A stretch of DNA of 61,783 nucleotides from an uncultured Lachnospiraceae bacterium (GTDB lineage: Bacteria > Bacillota > Clostridia > Lachnospirales > Lachnospiraceae): assembly GCA_910586645.1 (NCBI GenBank), contig CAJUIS010000015.1, positions 1 through 61,783 on the forward strand, given 5' to 3'. The notes under the pieces were generated by a model. That model searched no databases and was not told the origin of the DNA. It was given only the letters and a program-made list of their open reading frames with translations. Shown here one piece after another: positions 16,881 through 25,800 of this stretch. The first letter of the stretch is position 1. The number at the start of each line of letters is the position of its first letter. A program made the translations under genes and the position numbers.

Positions 16881-16911
16881 AAAAAAAATCCTGCTTTGCG
16901 GGATTTTTTTT
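16881..16911 (+). terminator. Terminator after ilvE
   Basis: AAAATCCTGC / GCGGGATTTT hairpin followed by a run of T. Confidence 0.85.
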
Positions 16912-16928
16912 TCGCTAAGATGAAATAC

Positions 16929-16957
16929 GAATAAAAATGAAAAAAAGAGGGATACTG
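16929..16957 (+). promoter_or_regulatory. Candidate forespore (sigma G/F) promoter of spoVAD
   Basis: GAATA at 16929-16933, a 17-base spacer, then GATACTG at 16951-16957. This approximates the sigma G consensus (GHATR and CATWHTA), as expected for spoVA genes. Position about 27 bases before the spoVAD start. Confidence 0.45.
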
Positions 16958-16983
16958 ACTGTAAAAAATAGTTTACAGGAGCG

Positions 16984-18024
16984 ATGGATAAAATGCCAAA
17001 AGAATATTATTACATTGGGGAACAGAGCCTCATATTTCCGAGGGAAGTATATTTAATTTCAAGCGCGTCCGTAGTAGGAAAAAAAGAAGGCGAAGGGCCT
17101 CTTGGAAATGCCTTTGATATGATATGCGGGGATGATAAGTTTGGCGAAGATACCTGGGAAATGGCGGAAAGTTCTTTGCAGAAAGAGGCTCTGTCGCTTG
17201 CAATAGGAAAGGCGGATTTAAATCCGGAAGACGTCAGATATCTTTTTGCCGGGGATTTGCTGGGACAAAATATAGCGACGTCCTTTGGGCTGATGGATTA
17301 TGAGATTCCGTTGTTTGGTCTGTATGGAGCCTGCTCAACGGCAGGAGAGTCGCTGTCGCTTGCGGCGATGTGCGTTGGAGCCGGGTATGCGAAGACAGTG
17401 GCGGCGCTGACGTCAAGCCATTTTGCAAGCGCGGAAAAACAGTTTCGTTTTCCGCTGGAATATGCCAACCAAAGGCCGGTATCAGCGACGTGGACGGTTA
17501 CCGGAAGCGGGGCTTTTGTTTTGTCACAGAAGAAAAGCGATGTGCGGATTACCGGAATTACCACGGGTAAAATTATAGATATGGGAATTAAAGATTCCAT
17601 GAACATGGGAGCGGCGATGGCTCCTGCGGCGGCTGATCTGATTGCGCAGAATCTGGAGGATTTTGGGAGAAGCCCTGAAGATTACGATAAAATCGTTACG
17701 GGAGATTTGGGCTATGTGGGACAGGAGATATTAATCAGCCTTTTAAAAAAGAAAAATATCGATATTTCAGATGTGCATGAAGACTGCGGGATTTTAATTT
17801 ATGACAAAGAGACACAGGGAACCGGTTCGGGCGGTTCAGGCTGCGGATGTTCCGCCGTAACGCTTAGTTCACACTATCTTCCGAAGTTAAAAGACGGAAG
17901 CTTAAAGAGGATTTTATTTGTTCCCACAGGAGCGCTTTTGTCTACGGTAAGTTTTAATGAAGGACAGAATGTACCCGGCATTGCCCATGCGGTTGTGCTG
18001 GAGCATGCAAAAAAGGAGACGTAA
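16984..18024 (+). CDS. spoVAD: Stage V sporulation protein AD
   Basis: A 346-aa thiolase-fold protein. SpoVAD is a subunit of the SpoVA channel that moves dipicolinic acid into the developing spore and out at germination, and it binds DPA. Marks: the N-terminal LISSASVVGKKEGEGPLG, GLYGACSTAGESLSLAAM, the TSSHFASAEKQFRFPLEY segment, and the Gly-rich TGSGGSGCGCSAV near the end. Ribosome site ACAGGAG just upstream. Two bases separate it from spoVAE. The spoVAC gene, which usually precedes it in Clostridia, is not here; ilvE is upstream instead. Confidence 0.95.
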   Translation: MDKMPKEYYYIGEQSLIFPREVYLISSASVVGKKEGEGPLGNAFDMICGDDKFGEDTWEMAESSLQKEALSLAIGKADLNPEDVRYLFAGDLLGQNIATSFGLMDYEIPLFGLYGACSTAGESLSLAAMCVGAGYAKTVAALTSSHFASAEKQFRFPLEYANQRPVSATWTVTGSGAFVLSQKKSDVRITGITTGKIIDMGIKDSMNMGAAMAPAAADLIAQNLEDFGRSPEDYDKIVTGDLGYVGQEILISLLKKKNIDISDVHEDCGILIYDKETQGTGSGGSGCGCSAVTLSSHYLPKLKDGSLKRILFVPTGALLSTVSFNEGQNVPGIAHAVVLEHAKKET

Positions 18025-18026
18025 AT

Positions 18027-18383
18027 ATGGATTATCTGAATGCGTTTTGGGTAGGCGGGCTTATTTGCGCGCTGACGCAGATTTTGATGGAAAAAACGAA
18101 AATGCTGCCGGGAAGAATTATGGTGCTTCTTGTATGCAGCGGCGCTGTGCTTGGCGCCATCGGCATTTATCAGCCCATTATTGATTTTGCAGGAGCGGGA
18201 GCTTCCGTTCCCCTGCTTGGGTTTGGGAATACGCTTTGGAAAGGCGTGCGGGAAGCGGTAGATGAAAATGGGCTGCTTGGCATATTTATGGGAGGATTTA
18301 AAGCGAGCGCAGTCGGGATTTGCGCCGCATTGGTATTTGGGTATCTGGCAAGCCTTGTATTTGATCCGAAGATGAAATCTTAA
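18027..18383 (+). CDS. spoVAE: Stage V sporulation protein AE
   Basis: A 118-aa membrane protein of the SpoVAE (SpoVAEb) family, about the normal length. Four hydrophobic helices and the family segment GAGASVPLLGFGNTLWKGV, followed by GLLGIFMGGFKASAVGI, are clear. It is a membrane part of the DPA channel of the spore inner membrane. It begins two bases after spoVAD and must be co-transcribed in the forespore. No terminator is evident before the next gene. Confidence 0.95.
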   Translation: MDYLNAFWVGGLICALTQILMEKTKMLPGRIMVLLVCSGAVLGAIGIYQPIIDFAGAGASVPLLGFGNTLWKGVREAVDENGLLGIFMGGFKASAVGICAALVFGYLASLVFDPKMKS

Positions 18384-18490
18384 AAAAGTTTCGAATAAAA
18401 CGAAAAAAACTGCGCAGACTAAACTTGGAATCCGGGTGTATGGATATCCAGTGAGTTTCAGAGGAAAAGGAAAGGAGGAATCATTTCTCT

Positions 18491-18898
18491 ATGAAAAAAT
18501 TAAAAAAACTGCTTTTATGCTGTGTTATGGGCATTGCCGTCCTGTCGTTTGCGGCCTGCGGAAATGATAACAAAACAGATAAAAATGACAATGCAAATAA
18601 TGATAAAGCAAATAACACGGAAGCGGGAAACAGCGCAGGCAATAATGCGGCAGACGATGCGTCCGATGCAGTCGAAAACACGGGAGACGACATTATGGAC
18701 GGGGCAGAAGACATTGGAAATGATTTAGAAGACGCAGTGGACGATGTGACCGGAAATGACGCGGCCGGAAATGATACGAACGGAAACAATGCCGGAGAAA
18801 ACGGCAGCGGCGCAGCGGAAGACGGCACAGGCGCGGCCGGAGGCACAACTACGGGAAATAAGACTTCTGATGTAAAAAATAATAAAAAGGCAAGATAA
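18491..18898 (+). CDS. Low-complexity Asn/Asp/Gly-rich lipoprotein
   Basis: A 135-aa lipoprotein. The signal peptide has a lipobox LSFAAC with the lipid-bearing Cys at 23. The mature part is almost wholly Asn, Asp, Ala, Gly, Glu and Thr, acidic and probably disordered, with a basic end (KNNKKAR). AAAGGAGG lies upstream, with about 15 bases to the ATG. Similar acidic lipoproteins are common in Lachnospiraceae; function unknown. Composition makes homology hard to judge. A perfect palindromic terminator follows. Confidence 0.75.
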   Translation: MKKLKKLLLCCVMGIAVLSFAACGNDNKTDKNDNANNDKANNTEAGNSAGNNAADDASDAVENTGDDIMDGAEDIGNDLEDAVDDVTGNDAAGNDTNGNNAGENGSGAAEDGTGAAGGTTTGNKTSDVKNNKKAR

Positions 18899-18908
18899 AA
18901 ATGAAACG

Positions 18909-18946
18909 AAAAAAGTGAAAATGGAATATTCCATTTTCACTTTTTT
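18909..18946. terminator. Perfect palindromic terminator
   Basis: A 38-base perfect palindrome centred on GGAATATTCC with A and T runs at its two ends. It serves the lipoprotein gene and could work in both directions. Confidence 0.85.
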
Positions 18947-19005
18947 ATTGCTTCTTCCTGAAAAATAGGATATTCTGAAACAAAATACAGGGAGAGGGTG
19001 AGGAC

Positions 19006-19500
19006 ATAACAAAAGAACAGTATGAAAAATGGTCGTCTCCGTTTCGGAAAAAAGAAAAAGGAGCGGAAATCCTCATTTGGGCAGACAGGATAATTACTGC
19101 GCTGATCTTTTTGGCCTATCCTGTTTTACTGGGATGCCTGGCCTGGGAGGGGCTTTTTTTGGAACTGCGCCGCTGTATGCTGATTCCGGCCGCGTCGTTT
19201 TTTCTGGTATCTTTTTTCCGAAAGGTTTATTCGTCCAAACGGCCGTATGAAGTTTGGGATATACAGCCGCTTCTTGCCAAAGAGACGAAGGGAAAATCTT
19301 TTCCGAGCCGCCATGTGTTTTCCGCTTTTCTGATTGGAATGACATTTTTTTATATCGTTCGCCCTCTTGGGATTTTATTTGGAATTCTTGGAAGTTTTCT
19401 GGGATATATCCGCATAGCGGGCGGTGTGCACTTTCCAAAAGACGTGCTGGCTGGCGCGCTGCTTGGCCTGGCTTTCGGACTGTTTTATTTTTTGCCATAA
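19006..19500 (+). CDS. PAP2-family membrane phosphatase, apparent ATA start
   Basis: A PAP2 (type 2 phosphatidic acid phosphatase) protein. Motifs: KVYSSKRP, SFPSRH and RIAGGVHFPKDVLAG, giving the three catalytic blocks with the two His and the Arg residues. Four or five helices. The usual start call would be TTG at 19111, but in-frame coding sequence extends upstream (TKEQYEKWSSPFRKKEKG and a hydrophobic helix) as far as ATA at 19006-19008, placed after GGGAGAGGGTGAGG. A stop lies further upstream, and no ATG, GTG or TTG is in frame before 19111. So the start is either ATA or a mutated ATG. Substrate could be undecaprenyl diphosphate or a phospholipid. Confidence 0.75.
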   Translation: MTKEQYEKWSSPFRKKEKGAEILIWADRIITALIFLAYPVLLGCLAWEGLFLELRRCMLIPAASFFLVSFFRKVYSSKRPYEVWDIQPLLAKETKGKSFPSRHVFSAFLIGMTFFYIVRPLGILFGILGSFLGYIRIAGGVHFPKDVLAGALLGLAFGLFYFLP

Positions 19501-19527
19501 AAAGAATCCCTTTTGGGGATTCTTTTT
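19501..19527. terminator. Terminator between PAP2 gene and guaB
   Basis: AAAGAATCCC / GGGGATTCTTTTT with a TTTT loop, between the convergent PAP2 and guaB genes. Confidence 0.85.
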
Positions 19528-19540
19528 ATAACCGTATATT

Positions 19541-21001
19541 TTATTCATCAATGGAATAGTTTGGAGCTTCTTTTGTAATATGAATGTCATGCGGATGGCT
19601 TTCTTTTAAGGAAGCGGCGGAGATTTTTACGAATTTTGCCTTTTCATGCAGATCCGGGATGGTGGGACAGCCGCAATAGCCCATGCCGGAGCGAATGCCG
19701 CCGATAAGCTGGAAAATCGTGTCTTCTACGCTTCCTTTGTAAGCGACGCGCCCTTCTACGCCTTCCGGAACCAGTTTTTTCGCATCTTCCTGGAAGTAAC
19801 GGTCTTTGCTGCCGTTTTCCATTGCGGCAATTGAACCCATGCCGCGGTATACTTTATATTTTCTTCCCTGATACAGTTCGAACGTTCCGGGGGATTCGTC
19901 GCATCCTGCAAACATACTTCCCATCATGCAGACGTTGGCTCCGCCTGCAAGGGCTTTTGTCATATCGCCGGAATATTTGATGCCGCCGTCAGCGATAATT
20001 GGAATGCCGTATTCTTTTGCAACTTCATAGCAGCTCATAATGGCTGTCATCTGCGGTACGCCGATTCCGGCAACGACGCGGGTGGTGCAGATGGAACCTG
20101 GTCCGATGCCGACTTTGACTGCGTCCGCCCCGGCTTCAATCAGGGCTTTGGTTGCTTCTGAGGTTGCGACGTTTCCGGCTATAATCTGAAGATCCGGATA
20201 TTTGGATTTTACCAGTTTTACCGCTTCGATAATATTTTTGGAGTGGCCGTGCGCGGAATCAATTACAATTACGTCCACATGCGCATGAACAAGAGCGTCC
20301 ACGCGTTCTGTCATGTTGTGCGTAATGCCGACTCCGGCTCCGCAGAGCAGCCGTCCCTGATCGTCCTTTGCAGACAGAGGATAGCGGATTTGCTTTTCAA
20401 TGTCTTTTATCGTAATTAGGCCTTTTAAGTTGTAATTGTCGTCTACGAGGGGAAGTTTTTCTTTTCTTGCTTTGGCAAGGATCTGTTTTGCCTCATCTAA
20501 AGAAATTCCGGTGGGAGCTGTGATCAGATCCCTGGAAGTCATGGATTCGCTGATTTTTTTTGAGAAGTCTGTTTCGAACTTCAGATCGCGGTTTGTAATG
20601 ATGCCGACAAGCTTTTTACTGCCCTGTTCCACGATCGGAACGCCGGAAATGCGAAATTTGCGCATCAGTTCTTCCGCATCCTGCAGAGTGTGTTCGGGAT
20701 TTAAGGAAAATGGGTCGGTGATAACGCCGTTTTCAGAACGTTTTACTTTATCGACTTCGTCGGCCTGCGCTTCGATGGACATATTTTTGTGAATGATGCC
20801 GATTCCGCCCTGTCTTGCCATGGCAATTGCCATACGGTGTTCCGTTACGGTATCCATGCTTGCGCTCATCATGGGGATGTTCAACTGAATTTTCCTGGTG
20901 AGACTTGCAGTCAAGTCTATCATGTTTGGCGTCACTTCGGAATACTGCGGAACGAGCAGCACGTCGTCAAATGTAATTCCTTTTCCGATAATTGTACCCA
21001 T
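19541..21001 (-). CDS. guaB: IMP dehydrogenase
   Basis: A 486-aa IMPDH, which oxidises IMP to XMP with NAD+, the first committed step of GMP synthesis. N-terminal FDDVLLVPQYSEV, two CBS domains at about 95-205, the IMP/NAD loop VKVGIGPGSICTTR with the catalytic Cys, DGGIKYSGD, the flap region with RGMGS and YKGSVEDTIFQLIGG, and the end IRSGMGYCG are all intact. Monocistronic, with its own sigma-A promoter (21057-21085). I looked for a purine riboswitch in the leader of about 50 bases and see none. Confidence 0.98.
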   Translation of the reverse strand: MGTIIGKGITFDDVLLVPQYSEVTPNMIDLTASLTRKIQLNIPMMSASMDTVTEHRMAIAMARQGGIGIIHKNMSIEAQADEVDKVKRSENGVITDPFSLNPEHTLQDAEELMRKFRISGVPIVEQGSKKLVGIITNRDLKFETDFSKKISESMTSRDLITAPTGISLDEAKQILAKARKEKLPLVDDNYNLKGLITIKDIEKQIRYPLSAKDDQGRLLCGAGVGITHNMTERVDALVHAHVDVIVIDSAHGHSKNIIEAVKLVKSKYPDLQIIAGNVATSEATKALIEAGADAVKVGIGPGSICTTRVVAGIGVPQMTAIMSCYEVAKEYGIPIIADGGIKYSGDMTKALAGGANVCMMGSMFAGCDESPGTFELYQGRKYKVYRGMGSIAAMENGSKDRYFQEDAKKLVPEGVEGRVAYKGSVEDTIFQLIGGIRSGMGYCGCPTIPDLHEKAKFVKISAASLKESHPHDIHITKEAPNYSIDE

Positions 21002-21056
21002 ATAAAATCCTCACTTTCTTTCAAACTGTTCAGGGTCAATGTGATTTAATTTTCTT

Positions 21057-21085
21057 ATTCTAGCAAATAAAAATTCGCATGTCAA
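21057..21085 (-). promoter_or_regulatory. guaB promoter
   Basis: On the minus strand a consensus TTGACA (plus 21080-21085), a 17-base spacer and TAGAAT (plus 21057-21062). The transcript would have a leader of about 50 bases. Confidence 0.8.
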
Positions 21086-21227
21086 TTGAAAATTGGACGC
21101 AATGCGGAAATCAATTTTGGGAATGTTTCATAAATGATAAGTTTTGGAGCGTCTTGGCAAAGAGTGACAAAAAAGATGGGGAAACGGAAGGAAAAATTAT
21201 CAGATTAGATGAAAAAAGAAGAATGGC

Positions 21228-21255
21228 TTGAATTTTAAATATATGATGGTAAAAT
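21228..21255 (+). promoter_or_regulatory. Candidate promoter of the ligase-like gene
   Basis: TTGAAT at 21228-21233, 16 bases, TAAAAT at 21250-21255, about 70 bases before the start at 21325. The rest of the 320-base gap to guaB shows nothing else. Confidence 0.5.
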
Positions 21256-21324
21256 ATAAAATATTTTATTAATTTAAGGGGATGGGGGAGAGTATGGCTG
21301 TCCTCTGTTCTGACGAGGAGACAT

Positions 21325-22866
21325 ATGGGAAAAAGAAAAAAGAATGACGACATAAATGTCCCGGATTTGATGGGCAAAGGAATTACTTACGTATATCTGA
21401 TTGTTATGATGGGAGTGTTTCCGGCTTTTTATCCGGGGCATCTGATTGGCATTCATTCTGTGAAAGCGGGATTTTTTATTACGGCGGCGTCCATTTATCT
21501 GTGCCTGATGCTGTTTGTTTTTGTTTACAGCGGGATTTCACACATAAAAGAGCGGCGGAAAATAGAATATGATTTGGGAGATATTTTTGCTGCGGTGTTT
21601 TTAATTGCGGTCGTTATGTCTACGGTATTCGGGCTTGACAGTCAGGAAGCGTTCTGGGGAAACAGCCGGATTAAGACGGGGGGGTTGGTTCTGCTTTTAT
21701 GCGTTCTGAGTTTTTTTGCAGTGAGAAGGTACGCAAAGCCGGATCGGTCTTTGATCCGAATCAATCTGCTTGCAAGCGCGTTTATCTATCTGAGCGGAAT
21801 TTTATTGACCTGTAAGCTCGATATTTTAAATATGCAGAAAGACATTGTGGAAGAGCAGAAGGAGATTTTTGTCAGCTCCATCGGCAATATCAATTACAAT
21901 GTCTCATATATCAGCCTGATCCTTCCGGCGGCGATGGCTTTATTTTTGTTCTGCAGGGAACTGGCCGATCGGAGAATCCTTGCCGTCTATCTGTTTATAG
22001 GGTTTATGGACATGATTTGTCTGAGAACGGAAAGCGCAGTCGCAATGCTGCTTTTTGCGTTTGTCCTTCTTTTGTATTTTGCACTGGAAAAACCGGAATG
22101 GCTGACGCGTTACATATCCGTCGTCCTTTTGTTTATCGGCGCCAATGTTTCCGTATATGTCCTGAAAATTGCATTGAAAGGCCATATGTATGATTTTGAC
22201 GGACTGAGTGCGATTCTTTTGAGGACGGAAACCGTTGCCGCAGAAGTTTTGATCGGCGTTTTGCTGTTTTGTTTCCAAAGATTTGCAAAAGGCATTACGG
22301 AAGAGAAGGCTCTGCGTTTTCAGAAACGGTACAGGAATCTGGTTCTTGCGGCGGTGTCTGCGGGAGCGCTTTTTGTGCTGGCCCTTAATCTCTTTTTTGG
22401 GGATTACGCGTCGGGGAACGCTTTAAAAAATCTGATTTTAGACGATGATTTTGGAAATTCCAGAGGCTATGTCTATACAAGGACGGTCAGTTTGTTTTCA
22501 AAGCTGCCGTTTGTCAATCAAATATTCGGGTGCGGCCTGGGCTGTTTTTACGACTTTATTTTTCCGGCTTACGGGGAGGATATGCTGGCAAGGTTTAACA
22601 GCGTGTTCTATGATCCGCACAATGACTTGCTTCATGTGCTTGCAACGACCGGCTTTGTAGGAGTCATAGGATTTTTTGGAGGGATTTTTACAACGCTTGC
22701 AGCGTCCATGAAAAAAAGAAAGGACAGGAAAGTGCAGATTATGGCGGTTATGTCCCTGGCGGCATTTTTGGTGCAGGGGCTTGTGAACAGTTTTACAATA
22801 TTTATTATTCCGCTTGTGTTTATCATTATGGGTTTGGCATATTCGGCTCCGCCGGAGTCTGAATAA
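21325..22866 (+). CDS. O-antigen ligase / Wzy-like polytopic membrane protein
   Basis: A 513-aa protein with about 11-12 membrane helices and no signal peptide. The large loop in the second half (about 375-440) with GCGLGCFYDF, RFNSVFYDPHNDLLHVL and the following helix fits the Wzy_C / O-antigen ligase family (the H-N-x-x-L motif is its best mark). Such proteins polymerise or transfer surface glycans from undecaprenyl carriers. No glycosyltransferases are nearby, so it may attach glycan to proteins or teichoic-type polymers; the large secreted M60 protein directly downstream (28-base gap) is a possible partner. That link is inferred. Confidence 0.8.
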   Translation: MGKRKKNDDINVPDLMGKGITYVYLIVMMGVFPAFYPGHLIGIHSVKAGFFITAASIYLCLMLFVFVYSGISHIKERRKIEYDLGDIFAAVFLIAVVMSTVFGLDSQEAFWGNSRIKTGGLVLLLCVLSFFAVRRYAKPDRSLIRINLLASAFIYLSGILLTCKLDILNMQKDIVEEQKEIFVSSIGNINYNVSYISLILPAAMALFLFCRELADRRILAVYLFIGFMDMICLRTESAVAMLLFAFVLLLYFALEKPEWLTRYISVVLLFIGANVSVYVLKIALKGHMYDFDGLSAILLRTETVAAEVLIGVLLFCFQRFAKGITEEKALRFQKRYRNLVLAAVSAGALFVLALNLFFGDYASGNALKNLILDDDFGNSRGYVYTRTVSLFSKLPFVNQIFGCGLGCFYDFIFPAYGEDMLARFNSVFYDPHNDLLHVLATTGFVGVIGFFGGIFTTLAASMKKRKDRKVQIMAVMSLAAFLVQGLVNSFTIFIIPLVFIIMGLAYSAPPESE

Positions 22867-22893
22867 CATAAAAATTAAGAAATGGAGGAAAAG

Positions 22894-25800
22894 ATGAGAC
22901 ATTATAAAAATGGAAAGTTTGCAGCTTTATTTTTGGCGGCAGGCATATTGTGTTTTCCGGGAATTTGTGCAAATGCGGCGGAGGAAGACACGCTCCCGGA
23001 GTTTTACCGGAAGCCTGCGCTGTCCGGATTTGTGCAGACATTTGTGTATGAGGGTGATAAATGGGATGAGACAATCAGCAAAAACAGAATTTTTGCGGAT
23101 GATTTGGAAGACGGAGATCTGACGACAAAAATTACGGAAACCGGAACGGTCAATACGAATGTTCCGGGAACTTATACGCTGACTTATTCTATTACAGATA
23201 AAGACGGGAATACGTCGGAAATGGATACGGTGGTAAATGTTTTGGAAAAGGGGAGCGGGGAAGAGAAGACGGTACGACGGAAACTCTACACGCTGCCGGA
23301 CGCGTCGCATTTGACGGAAATTGGGTTTAACAGGGGATATTACCATGACAGGCAGTCGCTTGGATTCTGGCTTCCCGGCAGTGCGGAGTTTCAGATCCGC
23401 CTGGTCAATGCGGATGAATTTCAGAAAAATCTGTCTATCGGCTTTTACAATGCGGATCAGGAGCAGGAGAGTTCGTCTCAGATTCCTTCGGACGGCAGTT
23501 GGGTGACGCTGACAAATTCCCGCAGGTACAGCAGCGTTCCGTTTATTCTGACGCCAAAAAATACGACGGTGCAGCCGGTGCTCGAATTTAAATGGACGGA
23601 TCAGATGCGGGAAATTCCATATTACCGTTACGGAGATGACGAGGAGACGTTTTTTGGACGATGGGAGGATTCGGACGCTCCGTTTGCCATTTTGGAAGGT
23701 TCTCCGGCGACGTTTCTCGTTCCGCTGAAAGACAGGGATAATATCGTCAATTCCTCCTATACGAGTACGCCGGAATACCGTTTCAGATCAATTGCTGATA
23801 TGATGAAGTGGTACATGGCTTTTGTAAAACAGTACGACGCGTATGCGGGGCTTGATTTTTATGCGGATGAGCCGTATAACCAGAATGTCCGCTCCAAATT
23901 TTTTATCAAGGCGAACGCGCATGGGGTGGGGCTTGCATATTACGGTTCCGATCACAGCGCGTATAATGGGGATACGCTGGGAGAATATCTGACGAGAAGC
24001 TGGGTTTCACTGCATGAGTTCGGACATGGTTATGAAGGGGCGATCGCCACGCAGGAGAATGCTTTCGTAGAGACGACGAACAATATTATGGGCCACTATT
24101 TTGAAAAGACTTACCGTCCCCCGACGCAGTTTGGATGGCTTTTGGGAGATTCCAATGAGCCGACGGCGGAAGAGAGGCTTGCGACGCTTGAACAGAAATC
24201 GCTTCGGAGGAAAGCTGAGACAAACTCCTTTAATGGAATTGTGGAAGGCGGCTGGCATTATCAGGTGAGCCTGCATATGTTTACCAATGCGCTGGATCGT
24301 CTCGGGCCGCAGAATACGGTTTCCAGTATGCATGCGGGATATCGGAAATATTATTATGAGACGGGAAAGAAACGGGGTTCTTCCGATGCGGTAGTGGAAA
24401 GTTTCAGCGGCGAATACAATATGGTTCCTTATTTTGAAACGTATCACATCAGGCCTTCCATGCGGGTGGAGAACGGGATTTATGATAAGGACAATCCGAT
24501 TTTATACTATCTGTATGATTTGATTCCTGACGACGGTCTTGCGGCTCAGGTGAAACAGAAACTGGGTCTGCTGGGCGTTTACTGTCTCGTGGAACCGGAT
24601 GATCTTGCGTATACCGGATATACGAGCCAGGTGAAGTTTCAGATTGACATTGATGATTTAAGCCAGATACAGAATAAAGATATCGTAATTAAAAACGGGA
24701 AGAAGATCGTGGAGACAATACCGGTGACTTCAGGGACTGTGGAAGCAGAGATACCTGTGGGAGCGTATGAGGTAGAGATACCAATACCGGACACTGTCGG
24801 CTATTCCTATGGGAATGTCTGTCTGATTGCTGCAAAAGGCAGTGTGACGCAGCAGATTTCCTATGAGAGAGAGACGGGAAATCCTTTGGCGGACGACAGA
24901 AGGCTGACGCTGCATGGGATGTCGGACGGACTTTTTGCCTATGCTGAATTTGACACGTCTGAGCAGAAGATGACGTGGAACACGGCGGCCATACAGCCTC
25001 ATTTATATTATGAAGATCAGGAGTACGCTTCTGTACGGATTTTAAATCCAAACGGAGAAACGCTGCACGAAGAGACGTTTATAGGAACGGAGACACCGGA
25101 CGACGCTAAGACGGAGTTTGATTTTCCGGTCGGTTCAAAGCTGATTGTTACGCATGATGAAGGAGCGGGCAGAATGCGTATGATGAGCGATTACTGCAAC
25201 GATACCATTCCGGGATTTTCCTTTGTGAAAGGGGAAAATGTTTTTGTAATGACAAAATATGGTCTGATGCCGGAGGGACTTGGCGAGAAGGCGCAGGAAA
25301 GCCTTTATCTGTCATGTTTAAATCAGTATTCCGAGATGGCGGCGGATCATATGGACGGAGCGCAGTTTGGAGATCCGGGAAAATATCATCAGGAGAAGCT
25401 TTTGATTTTAAACGCCAGCCAGAGCCTTTCTGAAGAGGGACGGACGGAATATGAGAAGAAATGGGGCATTTTTACCGGAAAAGATACTATTCCCATATAT
25501 TCGAAAATAGAGTCCGGGGAACTTGCCGGAAAAGCGGACAGTGAAGCCGGATCGGGAACGGACGGACCTGGCTCTGCAGCAGTGGACGGAGACGAGACGA
25601 CTTACTGGCACAGCAATTATTCCGGCAGGAATGAAGTGAATTTTGAAGAGGATAAAAATACCAATTATACGATTACGCTTCAGGAAAATACAGACGTCGG
25701 ACGCCTTGTGTATGTGCCAAGGCCGGGCGGCGGCAATGGAACGATTCTTTCCTGTGAGCTGTATGTAAGTGAGACGGCAGACGGAGATGATTTTGTAAAA

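Noticed and set aside
21002..21056. Possible purine riboswitch before guaB
   Set aside because: The leader after the promoter is only about 50 bases, too short, and shows no conserved core.
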